Positions 18,771-28,780 of a stretch of 64,000 bases of DNA are shown piece by piece. The stretch comes from BJGV01 sp964013575 (lineage in GTDB: Bacteria; Pseudomonadota; Gammaproteobacteria; Burkholderiales; Nitrosomonadaceae). Under the pieces are notes generated by a model. That model had not been told where the DNA came from. It did no database searches and saw nothing but the letters and a program-made list of their open reading frames with translations. The stretch's first letter is position 1. Every line of letters begins with the position of its first letter. Where the stretch lies: assembly GCA_964013575.1 (NCBI GenBank), contig CAXGWP010000003.1, forward strand, positions 37,347-101,346. The letters are read 5' to 3'. The position numbers and the translations under genes are program-made.

Positions 18771-20903
18771 CTATGAAACCATTAAACTCAAATCTGCCAC
18801 TTGATTCATATAAGCTCGCCCATATTGTAATAATAAAAATCTATTTTTCCTTATTCTTTTATCCTCAGAATTTACCATAACTTCTTTAAAAAAATCTTCT
18901 ACTGGAGAAGCAAGATTTACTAATATATTCAATGCCTCAGAAAAACGTTTCTCAGATCTTAGAGCCTCAGATTTATTACCAACCTCCCTTAAGGCATTCC
19001 ATAGTTTTGTTTCAGCATGAGTTTCAAATAAACCAGGATCAGGCATATTTATATTATCTATAGTGTAGTTTACACATGTAACATCTTGACCTGATTTTTT
19101 TAGAATATTTGTAATTCTCTTATTTGCATTCGCAAGGATACGACCCTCTTCAGATGAAAGAAATGCTTCAGCTGTGGGAATAATTTCTGAAAGAATAGAC
19201 AGAGGTGTAGTCCCCCCAAATGGGGTAATAACTGATTCTATAGCATGATAATTATTTCCTTGATCTGTAAAATATCTTCTAGTCCTATCTAATAAAAAAT
19301 TATTAATCACCATTGGATCAAATTTATCATTATTCCTAACATTATTAGGCATATATTTTTGTGCTGTAAGGACTAATTCATGCAAATTAATTTCAAGCTT
19401 CTTTTCTATCAGTATTCTAATAACACCATATGCATGGCGACGCAAAGCAAATGGATCTTTATCACCAGAAGGAAGCTGACCGATACCAAACATTCCAATC
19501 AAAATCTCTAATTTATCTGCAAGCGCAACACAAATACCAACCATATTACGAGGCAAATCATCTCCAGAAAATCTAGGTCTGTAATGATCTTCAATTGCAA
19601 TAGCTAATTCATTATTTATTCCATCATGAGTTGCATAATAACGGCCCATAATACCTTGAAGCTCAGGAAACTCTCCAACCATATCAGTAAGCAAGTCAGA
19701 TTTAGATAACATTGCAACTTCACTTGCCAAAATAGCTAGTTTTTTTCCTTCTAAATGTAAGCCAATTTCCTGTGCTATCTTTGATAAACGATCAACTCGA
19801 TCACGCAAAGTTCCTAGCTTATTGTGATACACAACACCATTTAACTTTTCTATATGCGAAGCTAATTTTTTTTTTCGATCTTGATTATAAAAAAACTCTG
19901 CGTCTGCCAATCTTGCCTGAAGAACTTTCTCATTCCCACGAATAATGGCTGAAGACATATTAGTTCGAATATTACTAACCATTAAGAATTTTGATAATAA
20001 ATTTCCCTCATTATCAAACAATGGGAAATATTTCTGATGTTGCTTCATTGCTAATATCAAACATTCCTGCGGTATACTAAGAAAAGATTTATTAAAATTT
20101 CCTACATAAACCTCAGGGTATTCAACCAAAGAAGTAACTTCATTTAACAAAATATTATCATGTACCAAGCTCCCTTTTTCTCTCTTACTAGATTCATTTA
20201 ATTTATCTATTATTATTTTCTTCCTTTTTTCAAAATCAACTATTACACACCCTTTATCATGCAGAATTTTCTCATACTCATTAGCATGAGATAATGTAAT
20301 ACGGCCTTTACTTAGAAAGCGATGCCCTAAAGTCCCTAATTTAGAGCCTTTTAACCCAAATATTTCTATTGGCTCGCATAGTAGATTCTCTCCATGTAAC
20401 ATAATAAAATTATGTACTGGACGAATAAATTGCTCATTGTTGGTACCCCAACACATCATTCTTGGGGCTTGAATTTTTCGCAACAAATCCTTTAAATTTC
20501 TAGTTAATATTTTTCCAAGACTTTGCCCGGGCTGATTATATTGATAGATATAACAAACATTTCCTTTGGCATCAGCTCCCTGTTTTAAACTATCTACCGT
20601 CACCCCACATGACCGAGCAAATCCTTGTAATGCTGGAGTAGCCCTACCTGTTTCATCATAGGCAGCAGACACAGATGGTCCCCTTCTCTCAATATTCCTA
20701 TCAGATTGAGAATCTAATACTGCGGTTATAGTTAAAGCTAAACGCCTTGGCGTCGCATATGACGTTAATTTGCTATGTGAGGTTAATAAGCAATTCTGAT
20801 CTAGAATATTATATACACCATTAGAAAAACTATTGCTCAAATTTTGCAATAATTTCGGTGGTAATTCTTCAGTTAGAATTTCAATAAGTAATGTATCTTG
20901 CAT
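18771..20903 (-). CDS. glyS: Glycyl-tRNA synthetase beta subunit
   Basis: GlyS is the large subunit of the bacterial alpha2beta2 glycyl-tRNA synthetase. The N-terminus LLIEILTEELPPKLL and the segments MKQHQKYFPLFD and LADKLEILIGMFGIGQLPSGDKDPFALRR are diagnostic; the last is the HD-like core. The C-terminal region (about 600-700) is the anticodon-binding-like domain. The 710-residue length is normal. It begins 14 bases after glyQ on the same strand. Confidence 0.95.
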   Translation of the reverse strand: MQDTLLIEILTEELPPKLLQNLSNSFSNGVYNILDQNCLLTSHSKLTSYATPRRLALTITAVLDSQSDRNIERRGPSVSAAYDETGRATPALQGFARSCGVTVDSLKQGADAKGNVCYIYQYNQPGQSLGKILTRNLKDLLRKIQAPRMMCWGTNNEQFIRPVHNFIMLHGENLLCEPIEIFGLKGSKLGTLGHRFLSKGRITLSHANEYEKILHDKGCVIVDFEKRKKIIIDKLNESSKREKGSLVHDNILLNEVTSLVEYPEVYVGNFNKSFLSIPQECLILAMKQHQKYFPLFDNEGNLLSKFLMVSNIRTNMSSAIIRGNEKVLQARLADAEFFYNQDRKKKLASHIEKLNGVVYHNKLGTLRDRVDRLSKIAQEIGLHLEGKKLAILASEVAMLSKSDLLTDMVGEFPELQGIMGRYYATHDGINNELAIAIEDHYRPRFSGDDLPRNMVGICVALADKLEILIGMFGIGQLPSGDKDPFALRRHAYGVIRILIEKKLEINLHELVLTAQKYMPNNVRNNDKFDPMVINNFLLDRTRRYFTDQGNNYHAIESVITPFGGTTPLSILSEIIPTAEAFLSSEEGRILANANKRITNILKKSGQDVTCVNYTIDNINMPDPGLFETHAETKLWNALREVGNKSEALRSEKRFSEALNILVNLASPVEDFFKEVMVNSEDKRIRKNRFLLLQYGRAYMNQVADLSLMVS

Positions 20904-20917
20904 AAAATATTTCTATT

Positions 20918-21790
20918 CTATTTCAAAAGCATTGGGAAACCAAGCTCCTTACGGGTATCATAATATTCCCTCGCAACTAATCTGGCTAAAACTCTAATTC
21001 TACTAATATAAGCTGCGCGCTCTGTAACCGAAATTGCTCCACGTGCATCTAGTAAGTTAAAAATATGAGAACACTTCAATACATGTTCATAACTTGGTAT
21101 CGGTAGATTCAATTCAAGTAGGCGTTTAGCCTCAGATTCATACATAACAAATTGTTTTAAAAGAAGCGTTATATTACTCTGATCAAAATTGTATTTAGAT
21201 TGCTCTAATTCATTTTGATGGTATACATCCCCATATGTAATTCCATCTGCCCAGATAATTTTGAATACATCCTCAACGCCTTGAAGGTTCATTGCAAGAC
21301 GTTCCAAACCATATGTAATTTCACCTAATACTGGCTTGCAATCAAGGCCGCCTACTTGCTGAAAATAAGTAAACTGAGTTATTTCCATACCATTTAACCA
21401 TACTTCCCAACCTAATCCCCATGATCCAAGTGTAGGAGACTCCCAATCATCCTCAACAAATCTAATATCATTAATTGCAGGATTAATTTTTAATTCTCGT
21501 AGTGAATTAAGATATAAGTCTTGAATATTATCAGGTGAAGGCTTCATCACCACCTGATATTGATAATAATGCTGCAAACGATTTGGATTATTTCCGTAGC
21601 GACCATCTTTCGGGCGACGAGATGGCTGAATATAAGAAGACCTCCAAGGCTCAGGACCAAGCGCACGTAAAAAAGTTGCCGGATGAAAAGTTCCGGCTCC
21701 CATTTCCATATCATATGGTTGGAGCAGAATACAACCTTGTCTACTCCAATAGCGTTGTAATATAAAAATTATTTCCTGGAATGTAAGCAT
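20918..21790 (-). CDS. glyQ: Glycyl-tRNA synthetase alpha subunit
   Basis: GlyQ is the catalytic subunit of tetrameric glycyl-tRNA synthetase. Almost every conserved block is present: CILLQPYDMEMGAGTFHPAT, EPWRSSYIQPSRRPKDGRYG, NRLQHYYQYQVVMKPSP, and the class II motif region DDWESPTLGSWGLGWEVW. Length is 290 residues, as expected. It lies between lnt upstream and glyS downstream, in the betaproteobacterial lnt-glyQ-glyS order. Confidence 0.97.
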   Translation of the reverse strand: MLTFQEIIFILQRYWSRQGCILLQPYDMEMGAGTFHPATFLRALGPEPWRSSYIQPSRRPKDGRYGNNPNRLQHYYQYQVVMKPSPDNIQDLYLNSLRELKINPAINDIRFVEDDWESPTLGSWGLGWEVWLNGMEITQFTYFQQVGGLDCKPVLGEITYGLERLAMNLQGVEDVFKIIWADGITYGDVYHQNELEQSKYNFDQSNITLLLKQFVMYESEAKRLLELNLPIPSYEHVLKCSHIFNLLDARGAISVTERAAYISRIRVLARLVAREYYDTRKELGFPMLLK

Positions 21791-21835
21791 GAAGCTACCT
21801 AAATGAAATATCTACAATAATCTAAAAAATAGATT

Positions 21836-23383
21836 CTACAGGGTTTTTCTTATACGAAAAAATATCTGAATTAAACAAATAAACAAAGAAAAACAAACCA
21901 GTCCTAATATTAAACTATTTCCAAAATAAACAAATGGAGTTGTACCAGTATATCCCTGTACTAAACCATTCAATGCTGTTTTTTTAAATATTTCAGCTTG
22001 TCGCAAAACAACCCCGCGTTCATTTATAATAGCACTTACACCAGTATTGGTAGCTCTCAACATATAACGACCTGTCTCAAGTGCCCTCATTTGTGATATC
22101 TGCAAGTGCTGATGCGGTCCAATAGAACGTCCAAACCATGCGTCATTACTTACATTAACAAGTAGTGATGCTTGTGGTAGCTGATAAATTAATTCCTCAC
22201 CAAATACATCCTCATAACAGATATTCACTGCAACACTTTGCCCGGCAAGCCTCATAGGCTTCTGATTAAGTTCCCCACGAGAAAAATCTGTTAATGGAAT
22301 TCTCAGGCTATCTATAATCCAACCAAAAATAGGCTGAAATGGGATAAATTCACCAAATGGTAATAAATGAAATTTACGATATATCTGTTTAGGAGAAATA
22401 CCAAAACTAAACATAGAATTATAATATTTTCCTGAACCATTTTCCGTTTCTACCATACCAATAAGCACATCCCCATTATTTTCTTTTGCATGAGTAGAAA
22501 TCTTTGTAAGATATTTTTCAGAGATTTTATCACGCGTCAATGGTAAAGAAATTTCAGGTGTAACAATAAGGCGACTATCACTATTAAGTACCAGTCTAGT
22601 ATAGGTATCCATAGTATAAGCAACATGATCAGGATTCCATTTCATTTCCTGAGAAATATTTCCTTGTAGCAAACTTACAGATATAGGGCCCCCTTTAGGC
22701 TCAGTCCAACTAATAAGTTGCAAGCTAAAACCAGTGACCCAAATTATAGATAAAAATAAAACATTACGCCAAGCACGTAATTTTCTTTCGAAAAATAAAC
22801 TTACAAATGAAGCGCTTAAGATAAGCATCAATGAAACACCATACACCCCTGTCACTGCAGCATATCCCACAATAGGACTAAAAGGAGCCTGCGAATACCC
22901 CATTGCCAACCATGGAAATCCAAAAAAAGGAATTGCACCACGAAGCCATTCAGATAACGTCCAAATGCTAGCCACAAATAATACCCAAACTAATGGTTTC
23001 TCAGGACTAAATTTTTTTACCAACCAACCTATCATTGTTATATATAAAGAAAGATAGGCGCAAAGAATTAATAAAAGAAGAATTGCGATTGGCATAGGTA
23101 GCGCACCAAACTCGTGCAAACTTATATATATCCATGTAACACCTACACCAAACATTCCCATACCAAAAAAAAACCCAAGAAATGCTGCTTGGATAGGTGA
23201 TGTACTTTTACGCCAGAAATAAAGCAAACATGCAACTGTTATAATTGGTATGGGAAAAATATAAAACGGAGCAAACCCAAGAACTGTTATTGCACCAAGT
23301 AAAGATGCAATAATTAAATAAAGCCACTTCTGTTTTGAATTTTGAATTTTAATTATTGATTCTTCATTACTCAATCTTCGCAC
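21836..23383 (-). CDS. lnt: Apolipoprotein N-acyltransferase
   Basis: Lnt adds the third acyl chain to lipoproteins in the inner membrane. About six N-terminal helices (to about residue 215) are followed by a periplasmic nitrilase-type domain and a final helix. The catalytic triad can be read as Glu in VTPEISLP, Lys in YRKFHLLPFGEFIP and Cys in VNICYEDVFGEE. The 515 residues are typical. It overlaps corC by 13 bases, the standard ybeY-corC-lnt order. Confidence 0.95.
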   Translation of the reverse strand: MRRLSNEESIIKIQNSKQKWLYLIIASLLGAITVLGFAPFYIFPIPIITVACLLYFWRKSTSPIQAAFLGFFFGMGMFGVGVTWIYISLHEFGALPMPIAILLLLILCAYLSLYITMIGWLVKKFSPEKPLVWVLFVASIWTLSEWLRGAIPFFGFPWLAMGYSQAPFSPIVGYAAVTGVYGVSLMLILSASFVSLFFERKLRAWRNVLFLSIIWVTGFSLQLISWTEPKGGPISVSLLQGNISQEMKWNPDHVAYTMDTYTRLVLNSDSRLIVTPEISLPLTRDKISEKYLTKISTHAKENNGDVLIGMVETENGSGKYYNSMFSFGISPKQIYRKFHLLPFGEFIPFQPIFGWIIDSLRIPLTDFSRGELNQKPMRLAGQSVAVNICYEDVFGEELIYQLPQASLLVNVSNDAWFGRSIGPHQHLQISQMRALETGRYMLRATNTGVSAIINERGVVLRQAEIFKKTALNGLVQGYTGTTPFVYFGNSLILGLVCFSLFICLIQIFFRIRKTL

Positions 23384-24219
23384 TGATTTTCCTCAGGCTT
23401 ATGTCCCTCAACTAACACCATATGTAACCTTCGGCTATCGGCTCTTAATACTATGAACTTTAAATCTCCTATAACAACCGACTCACCACTCTTAGGCAAT
23501 CTGCCAAATTTATTCAACACTAATCCACCAACTGTATCAAAATCATCATTACTAAATTTTGTGCCCAAAGATTCATTAAAATCTGCTATCTCAGTAACTG
23601 CTTTAATTCGATAACGTCCATCTAATTCTTGAACAATATTATCTTCTGATTCATCATAATCATACTCATCTTCAATATCACCAACAATTTGCTCCAAAAC
23701 ATCTTCAATAGTAACTAAGCCTGCAACACCACCATATTCATCAACAACAATTGCTATATGATTTCTATTACTACGAAAATCTTTTAACAATACATTTAAT
23801 CTTTTAGACTCCGGAATAAATACTACTGGACGTAATATTTCTCGTGCATTGAATTCCTCTCCTCCGGCATAATACTTCAACAAATCCTTTGCTAATAAAA
23901 TCCCAATCACATTATCTTTACCATTCTCAGTCACAGGAAAACGTGAATGCGCAGTTTCTATCATAAACGGAACAAATGTATCTGGTGTCTCACTGATATC
24001 AATTACATCCATTTGCGAACGAGGAACCATAATTTCACTTGCCTTCATTTCAGAAACTTGCATAACACCTTCAATCATGCTCAAAGCATCAGAATCAAGC
24101 AAATCACGTTCAAATGAGGAATGCAATAGTTCTATTAACTGCTCACGGTCTTCTGGCTCACGTATAAGCAATGCACTTAATTGTTCAAACCATTTAGGTT
24201 TAGGTGAAGGATTATTCAT
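23371..24219 (-). CDS. corC: CorC/HlyC-type CBS-domain protein
   Basis: The 282-residue cytosolic protein has a short N-terminal region, a CBS pair (about 65-190, with MKASEIMVPRSQMDVI and AIVVDEYGGVAGLVTIEDVLEQIVGDI), and a C-terminal transporter-associated domain (about 200-280). It is the CorC protein linked to magnesium/cobalt efflux. The ATG start gives the usual length. It sits between ybeY and lnt and overlaps the lnt start. Confidence 0.94.
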   Translation of the reverse strand: MNNPSPKPKWFEQLSALLIREPEDREQLIELLHSSFERDLLDSDALSMIEGVMQVSEMKASEIMVPRSQMDVIDISETPDTFVPFMIETAHSRFPVTENGKDNVIGILLAKDLLKYYAGGEEFNAREILRPVVFIPESKRLNVLLKDFRSNRNHIAIVVDEYGGVAGLVTIEDVLEQIVGDIEDEYDYDESEDNIVQELDGRYRIKAVTEIADFNESLGTKFSNDDFDTVGGLVLNKFGRLPKSGESVVIGDLKFIVLRADSRRLHMVLVEGHKPEENQCED

Positions 24220-24289
24220 TTTAATTTGTAATATTTAATACTAATAAAACACCTTTAGTTATCCTATCTATCATTGAAAAATGATAAGG

Positions 24290-24808
24290 TTAGTTCTTCT
24301 CCTGATATGGGTCATCAAACCCTAAACTAGTAACAATTTCTGTTTCAAGCTTCTCCATTATGATCGCATCATTTTCTTTCTCATGTATATATCCCTGCAT
24401 ATGAAGAGAGCTATGCACCGTAAGGTGTGCATAATGTGCCAACAAATCCTTATGCTGATGCTTTGCTTCTCTCTCTATTACTGGCACACATAACACAATA
24501 TCTGCAGACAAAGGTAAAGTTTCTCCATATATAAAAGTTAATACATTAGTAGCATAATCTTTACCACGGAAATTTCGATTGTATCTACGACCCTCTATCT
24601 CATCAACTATACGTATAGTAGCCTGTGCATCCTGCTGTAATCCAGCTTTAAACCATTTACACAACTGAAGACGCGATGGAATTTCTTTTAAAGATAGCCA
24701 AATATTATCAGCATATTGTACCGTTAGATCTAACTCTATTTTATTAATTTTTGACACTGATTCAATAAAAACTGGATTACTATGTTTTATCATATCTTTC
24801 ATAGGCAT
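24290..24808 (-). CDS. ybeY: Endoribonuclease YbeY
   Basis: YbeY is a metal-dependent RNase needed for 16S rRNA 3'-end maturation and ribosome quality control. The expected zinc site H-x3-H-x5-H appears as HLTVHSSLHMQGYIHE at about 129-144, and NFRGKDYATNVLTF is the other conserved block. The longest frame starts at 24808, but ATGs at 24802 and 24793 inside the phoH end are equally possible, giving 167-172 residues. All starts overlap phoH. It is followed by corC after about 70 bases. Confidence 0.92.
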   Translation of the reverse strand: MPMKDMIKHSNPVFIESVSKINKIELDLTVQYADNIWLSLKEIPSRLQLCKWFKAGLQQDAQATIRIVDEIEGRRYNRNFRGKDYATNVLTFIYGETLPLSADIVLCVPVIEREAKHQHKDLLAHYAHLTVHSSLHMQGYIHEKENDAIIMEKLETEIVTSLGFDDPYQEKN

Positions 24809-25760
24809 TTACAATTCTTTGTACCAGAGGATGCCTTACCACATCACTTGCTTCAAGACTAGTAAAAGCAACACCACTTACTTTTTCTAATATCTTTTTA
24901 GCTTCAACTAAGCCACTCTTTTGGTTTCTTGCCAAATCAATTTGTGTAATATCTCCAGTTACAACAACCTTAGAACCAAACCCAATTCGGGTTAGAAACA
25001 TTTTAATCTGCTCTGGCGTCGTATTTTGTGCCTCATCGAGAATAATAAATGATTTATTCAATGTGCGCCCACGCATAAAGGCAAGTGGTGCAGCCTCAAT
25101 TATGCCACGTTCAAATAGTTTGCTTGCTTTAGCAATCCCCATCAAATCATATAATGCATCATAAAGTGGCCTTAAATAAGGATCTACTTTCTGCGCCATA
25201 TCACCCGGAAGAAAACCAAGCCTCTCTCCTGCTTCAACTGCAGGACGAACTAATATTATACGTTCTACCAGATCTCTCTCCAACGCATCAACTGCACTAG
25301 CTACAGCAAGATAAGTCTTACCAGTACCTGCAGGACCAATGGCAAAAGAAATATCATGGCTTTGAATTTGTTTTAGATAACTAACTTGACGTGGTGTTCG
25401 ACCACGTAAATTACTATGACGAGTAGCAAGAGATGATATTTGCATATCATCTCCATGAACAAAATCACGCACATCCTGCTTTCCTGCACCATCTGAAGTC
25501 ATTAGCTCAATTAGACCCAAATGAATTTGTTCAATACCAAGACTATTTTTAGCCTGTTTATAAAATTTTTTTAATGCCCATGAAGCAAGCCTAGTTTGAG
25601 TATTTTTACCACGAATACTAAAATGCTCACTGCGACGGATAATTGAAACACCAAGAACCGATTCAATTTGTTTGAGATTCTCATCCAAAGCACCACATAA
25701 ATTAGCAAGGCGCTCATTGTCATCTGCAGGGAAAGAAATTTCTTCTAATTTAGGTATCAA
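24780..25760 (-). CDS. ybeZ: PhoH-like ATPase (YbeZ), TTG start
   Basis: This is a P-loop ATPase of the PhoH family, partner of YbeY in RNA metabolism. Walker A is GPAGTGKTYLA (about 142-152) and Walker B is SFIILDEAQNTTPEQIKMFLTRIG, followed by VVVTGDITQIDLA. An N-terminal region of about 110 residues binds nucleic acid. No ATG lies in frame between the miaB stop and the conserved start, so TTG at 25760 (IPKLEEISFPADDNERLA) is the likely initiator. It follows miaB by 31 bases. Confidence 0.94.
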   Translation of the reverse strand: MIPKLEEISFPADDNERLANLCGALDENLKQIESVLGVSIIRRSEHFSIRGKNTQTRLASWALKKFYKQAKNSLGIEQIHLGLIELMTSDGAGKQDVRDFVHGDDMQISSLATRHSNLRGRTPRQVSYLKQIQSHDISFAIGPAGTGKTYLAVASAVDALERDLVERIILVRPAVEAGERLGFLPGDMAQKVDPYLRPLYDALYDLMGIAKASKLFERGIIEAAPLAFMRGRTLNKSFIILDEAQNTTPEQIKMFLTRIGFGSKVVVTGDITQIDLARNQKSGLVEAKKILEKVSGVAFTSLEASDVVRHPLVQRIVNAYERYDKT

Positions 25761-25791
25761 GGGAATTTTATAGCCGACTAGAATTTTATTT

Positions 25792-27186
25792 TTAGTGAAA
25801 AAAGTTATTCTCTATAGAAGGTGAAGGCTCAGCTAAGCTTTGCACAATTTCACCATGTAATAATTTTGATGAGGCAGTAGTTATTTTAACATCTACAAAA
25901 TTCCCTATTACATTCAAGTCACCAACAAAATAAACCATACGGTTATTATCTGTACGCCCACATAATTCCTGAGGATTCTTTCTAGAAATCCCCTCAACTA
26001 ATATACGAAAAATTGAACCTACCATATTTTTACATGCAACACTTGCTTGGTATTTAATTTTTTCCTGGACTTTTAATAACCTCTCCTGCTTTATTTTATA
26101 TGGAATATCATCAGGTAAATCAGATGCTGGAGTTCCTGGTCTCTGGCTATAAATAAAACTAAAAGAATCATCAAAACCTATTTCTTCAATTAATTCCATA
26201 GTTGCATTAAAATCAGCTTCAGTTTCACCAGGAAAACCAATAATAAAATCAGAAGTAAAAGACATACCTGGACAAATTGAGCGAAGTTTCCTAATAATTG
26301 ATTTGTATTCTAGAACCGTATACCCTCGCTTCATTGCTGTTAAAATTCGATCAGAACCAGACTGCACTGGCAAATGCACATGACTAACTAATTTACTTAC
26401 CGTCTGATGTGCATCTACAAGACGCTCTGTAAATTCCCTGGGATGAGAAGTTGTATAGCGAATACGTTCAATTCCAGGGACTTCATTTATATATGAAAGT
26501 AACAAAGCCAAGTCTGCTACACTTTCTTCCTCACTTTCTATTACCCCACGATAAGCATTAACATTTTGCCCAAGTAATGTTATCTCTTTAACCCCTTGAT
26601 CAGCTAGATTCACAACCTCCATTAAAACTTCACGTAACGGACGAGATACCTCCTCACCACGAGTATAAGGAACTACACAGAAACTACAATATTTGCTACA
26701 ACCTTCCATAATAGAAACAAATGCACTGACACTCGCCTTACGTTCATCAGAATTAACTAATGATTCTGGTAAATGATCAAATTTCTCAATTTCAGGGAAA
26801 CTTATATCTATTTGAGGCTTTCCACTAATCTTTCTTGCTTCTATCAATTGTGGTAATCTATGTAGGGTTTGTGGGCCAAAAACTATGTCTACATAAGGTG
26901 CTCGATGAATTATATTTTCTCCTTCTTGACTTGCCACACAACCCCCAACACCAATTAGTAATTCAGGATTACTTTTCTTCAGCGCTCGAATACGGCCTAA
27001 ATCATGAAATACCTTTTCCTGTGCTTTTTCCCTAATTGAACAAGTATTAAAAAGAATCATATCGGCACCATCAGGGCTATCAATCTGATCCATACTCTGG
27101 GTCACACGGAGTAAGTCTACAATCTTCTTAGAATCATACTCATTCATTTGACAACCAAATGTTTTAATAAAGAGTTTTTTACTCAT
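25792..27186 (-). CDS. miaB: tRNA-2-methylthio-N6-dimethylallyladenosine synthase
   Basis: MiaB methylthiolates i6A37 of tRNAs reading UNN codons, using two 4Fe-4S clusters. The N-terminal UPF0004 domain has Cys residues in TFGCQMNEYDS, FNTCSIREKAQEK and GVGGCVASQEG. The radical-SAM cluster is GCSKYCSFCVVPYTRGEE (CxxxCxxC). A C-terminal TRAM domain occupies about residues 385-450. The 464-residue length is normal. It heads the minus-strand miaB-ybeZ-ybeY-corC-lnt-glyQ run. Confidence 0.96.
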   Translation of the reverse strand: MSKKLFIKTFGCQMNEYDSKKIVDLLRVTQSMDQIDSPDGADMILFNTCSIREKAQEKVFHDLGRIRALKKSNPELLIGVGGCVASQEGENIIHRAPYVDIVFGPQTLHRLPQLIEARKISGKPQIDISFPEIEKFDHLPESLVNSDERKASVSAFVSIMEGCSKYCSFCVVPYTRGEEVSRPLREVLMEVVNLADQGVKEITLLGQNVNAYRGVIESEEESVADLALLLSYINEVPGIERIRYTTSHPREFTERLVDAHQTVSKLVSHVHLPVQSGSDRILTAMKRGYTVLEYKSIIRKLRSICPGMSFTSDFIIGFPGETEADFNATMELIEEIGFDDSFSFIYSQRPGTPASDLPDDIPYKIKQERLLKVQEKIKYQASVACKNMVGSIFRILVEGISRKNPQELCGRTDNNRMVYFVGDLNVIGNFVDVKITTASSKLLHGEIVQSLAEPSPSIENNFFH

Positions 27187-27727
27187 AAATTACCTATAAT
27201 TAGAATATCTTTATTAAATTAATATTTTAACCCTATTTTTATCTAACCCATTTCTGAATAAATGAGCACCTAAACATACTACCAGATCTCCTAAAATAAG
27301 AGGAATGAAAATCAGACTACAAATTTTCTACCTTTAAATAATTTTTTTATAACCTCTTAGCTTAAAATATGATCTGTGCTAAAAAAATAAGCAAATCAAA
27401 TAAGCATTAGAATTACACGTAATCAAAAGAATTGACAGAAACCTATTTAGGTTCATTATATAATAGCTTATCTTCAAATTATTATTTAAAGATTAAAAAA
27501 TATAATCAGTAGATTTTTGTCCTTCAATATCATAGGCTTAGTTAAATTACAAGAATTAATTAACTTTATTATAGGCCACTATTTTTCAACATTATTAAAT
27601 TCAATAATTTTGACCTATTACCATAATACTATTACTACAACAGCATTATATGTAACTCAGTCCAATTCATACTTACCCATGTTAGAATAAAGAGTTATAA
27701 CAAACTTAATTTCTTTTAATTGTATAA
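27187..27727. promoter_or_regulatory. Long divergent miaB/hemC intergenic region
   Basis: The 541 bases hold no convincing gene; both strands are rich in stops and very AT-rich. The one structured element I see is the TTGACA-palindrome-TATAAT cluster near 27432-27464, listed separately. A long divergent gap of this size is unusual beside the tight spacing elsewhere. Confidence 0.5.
27432..27464 (+). promoter_or_regulatory. Candidate hemC promoter with internal palindrome
   Basis: A perfect -35 TTGACA lies at 27432-27437. Possible -10 elements are CATTAT at 27454 (16-base spacer) or TATAAT at 27459 (21-base spacer). The palindrome AACCTA-TT-TAGGTT occupies 27440-27453, within the spacer, where an operator would block polymerase. 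It points toward hemC about 260 bases away. The spacing is not ideal, so this is tentative. Confidence 0.35.
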
Positions 27728-28660
27728 ATGTCATTACCCATTCCATCAAGAATTGTCATTGCTACACGTGAAAGCGCACTGGCTCTCTGGCAGGCAGAAT
27801 TTATCAAGCAATGGCTTATAAAACTATATCCCCAAAGTAATATTAGTATACTTGGTATGACTACTCGTGGCGATCAAATACTAGATGTTTCTCTTTCAAA
27901 AATTGGTGGAAAAGGTTTATTTATAAAAGAATTAGAACATGCAATAGTAGAGGGTCGTGCAGATATTGCTGTACATTCAATGAAAGATATACCAATGAAT
28001 ATGCCATCAGGATTCACATTAGCTGCTATTGCAAAACGTGAGGACCCAAGAGATGCCTTTGTTTCTAATCACTACACGACTCTAAATATGTTGCCTGCTG
28101 GCAGCATAATTGGCACTTCAAGTTTACGTCGTGAAAGTCAACTACGTTCAAAATTTCCTCATTTACAAATACGTCCATTACGAGGTAATGTACAAACAAG
28201 ATTACGCAAACTAGACGAAGAGCAATATACAGCTATAATCTTAGCAGCGGCAGGGCTTAAACGACTAGGGTTAACTAACCGAATTACTGCAACTTTAAGT
28301 CCTGAATTAAGCTTACCTGCAGTTGGTCAGGGTGCAATTGGAGTAGAATGCCTTTCTGAAAGGACTGATTTAATAGAAATTATGCAGCCACTTCACCACA
28401 TTAAGACTGCACAATGTGTAGAATCAGAAAGGGCTATGAGTCGAGAGCTAGGAGGAAGCTGTCAGGTTCCTCTTGGAGGATTTGCAGAAATTAATGAAGG
28501 AAGATTGCTACTACGTGGTTTTGTTGCTAATCCTGATGGATCACGTATGCTAAGCAATCAGTTAAGTGGAAAACCAGAAACAGGTGAGACTATGGGTATA
28601 AATCTTGCAAAAAATTTAAAAGCACAAGGGGCAGATGAAATTCTTGCGGCACTTAATTGA
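27728..28660 (+). CDS. hemC: Porphobilinogen deaminase (hydroxymethylbilane synthase)
   Basis: HemC joins four porphobilinogens into hydroxymethylbilane in heme synthesis. The start IVIATRESALALWQAEF, the HSMKDIP substrate loop, SSLRRESQLRSKFP and LRGNVQTRLRKLD are all conserved. The cofactor cysteine is in LGGSCQVPLGGFAE. The 310 residues are full length. It would normally be followed by hemD; instead hemX begins 120 bases downstream, so uroporphyrinogen-III synthase must lie elsewhere or be absent. Confidence 0.96.
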   Translation: MSLPIPSRIVIATRESALALWQAEFIKQWLIKLYPQSNISILGMTTRGDQILDVSLSKIGGKGLFIKELEHAIVEGRADIAVHSMKDIPMNMPSGFTLAAIAKREDPRDAFVSNHYTTLNMLPAGSIIGTSSLRRESQLRSKFPHLQIRPLRGNVQTRLRKLDEEQYTAIILAAAGLKRLGLTNRITATLSPELSLPAVGQGAIGVECLSERTDLIEIMQPLHHIKTAQCVESERAMSRELGGSCQVPLGGFAEINEGRLLLRGFVANPDGSRMLSNQLSGKPETGETMGINLAKNLKAQGADEILAALN

Positions 28661-28676
28661 ATGTTTGTCTGCATAA

Positions 28677-28698
28677 ATTTCAAATAGATATTTGAAAT
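28677..28698 (+). repeat. Inverted repeat in the hemC-hemX gap
   Basis: ATTTCAAAT-AGAT-ATTTGAAAT forms a perfect 9-base stem with a 4-base loop, 17 bases after the hemC stop. No T-run follows, so it is not a canonical intrinsic terminator. It lies where hemD would usually begin and may be a processing hairpin or operator. Confidence 0.45.
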
Positions 28699-28780
28699 AC
28701 ATTATATTCAGACACAAATTTTGTAACCTCTAGAAAAAATATTTTGAAAACAACGAAATTAATTCTCTTATAAATAAACT

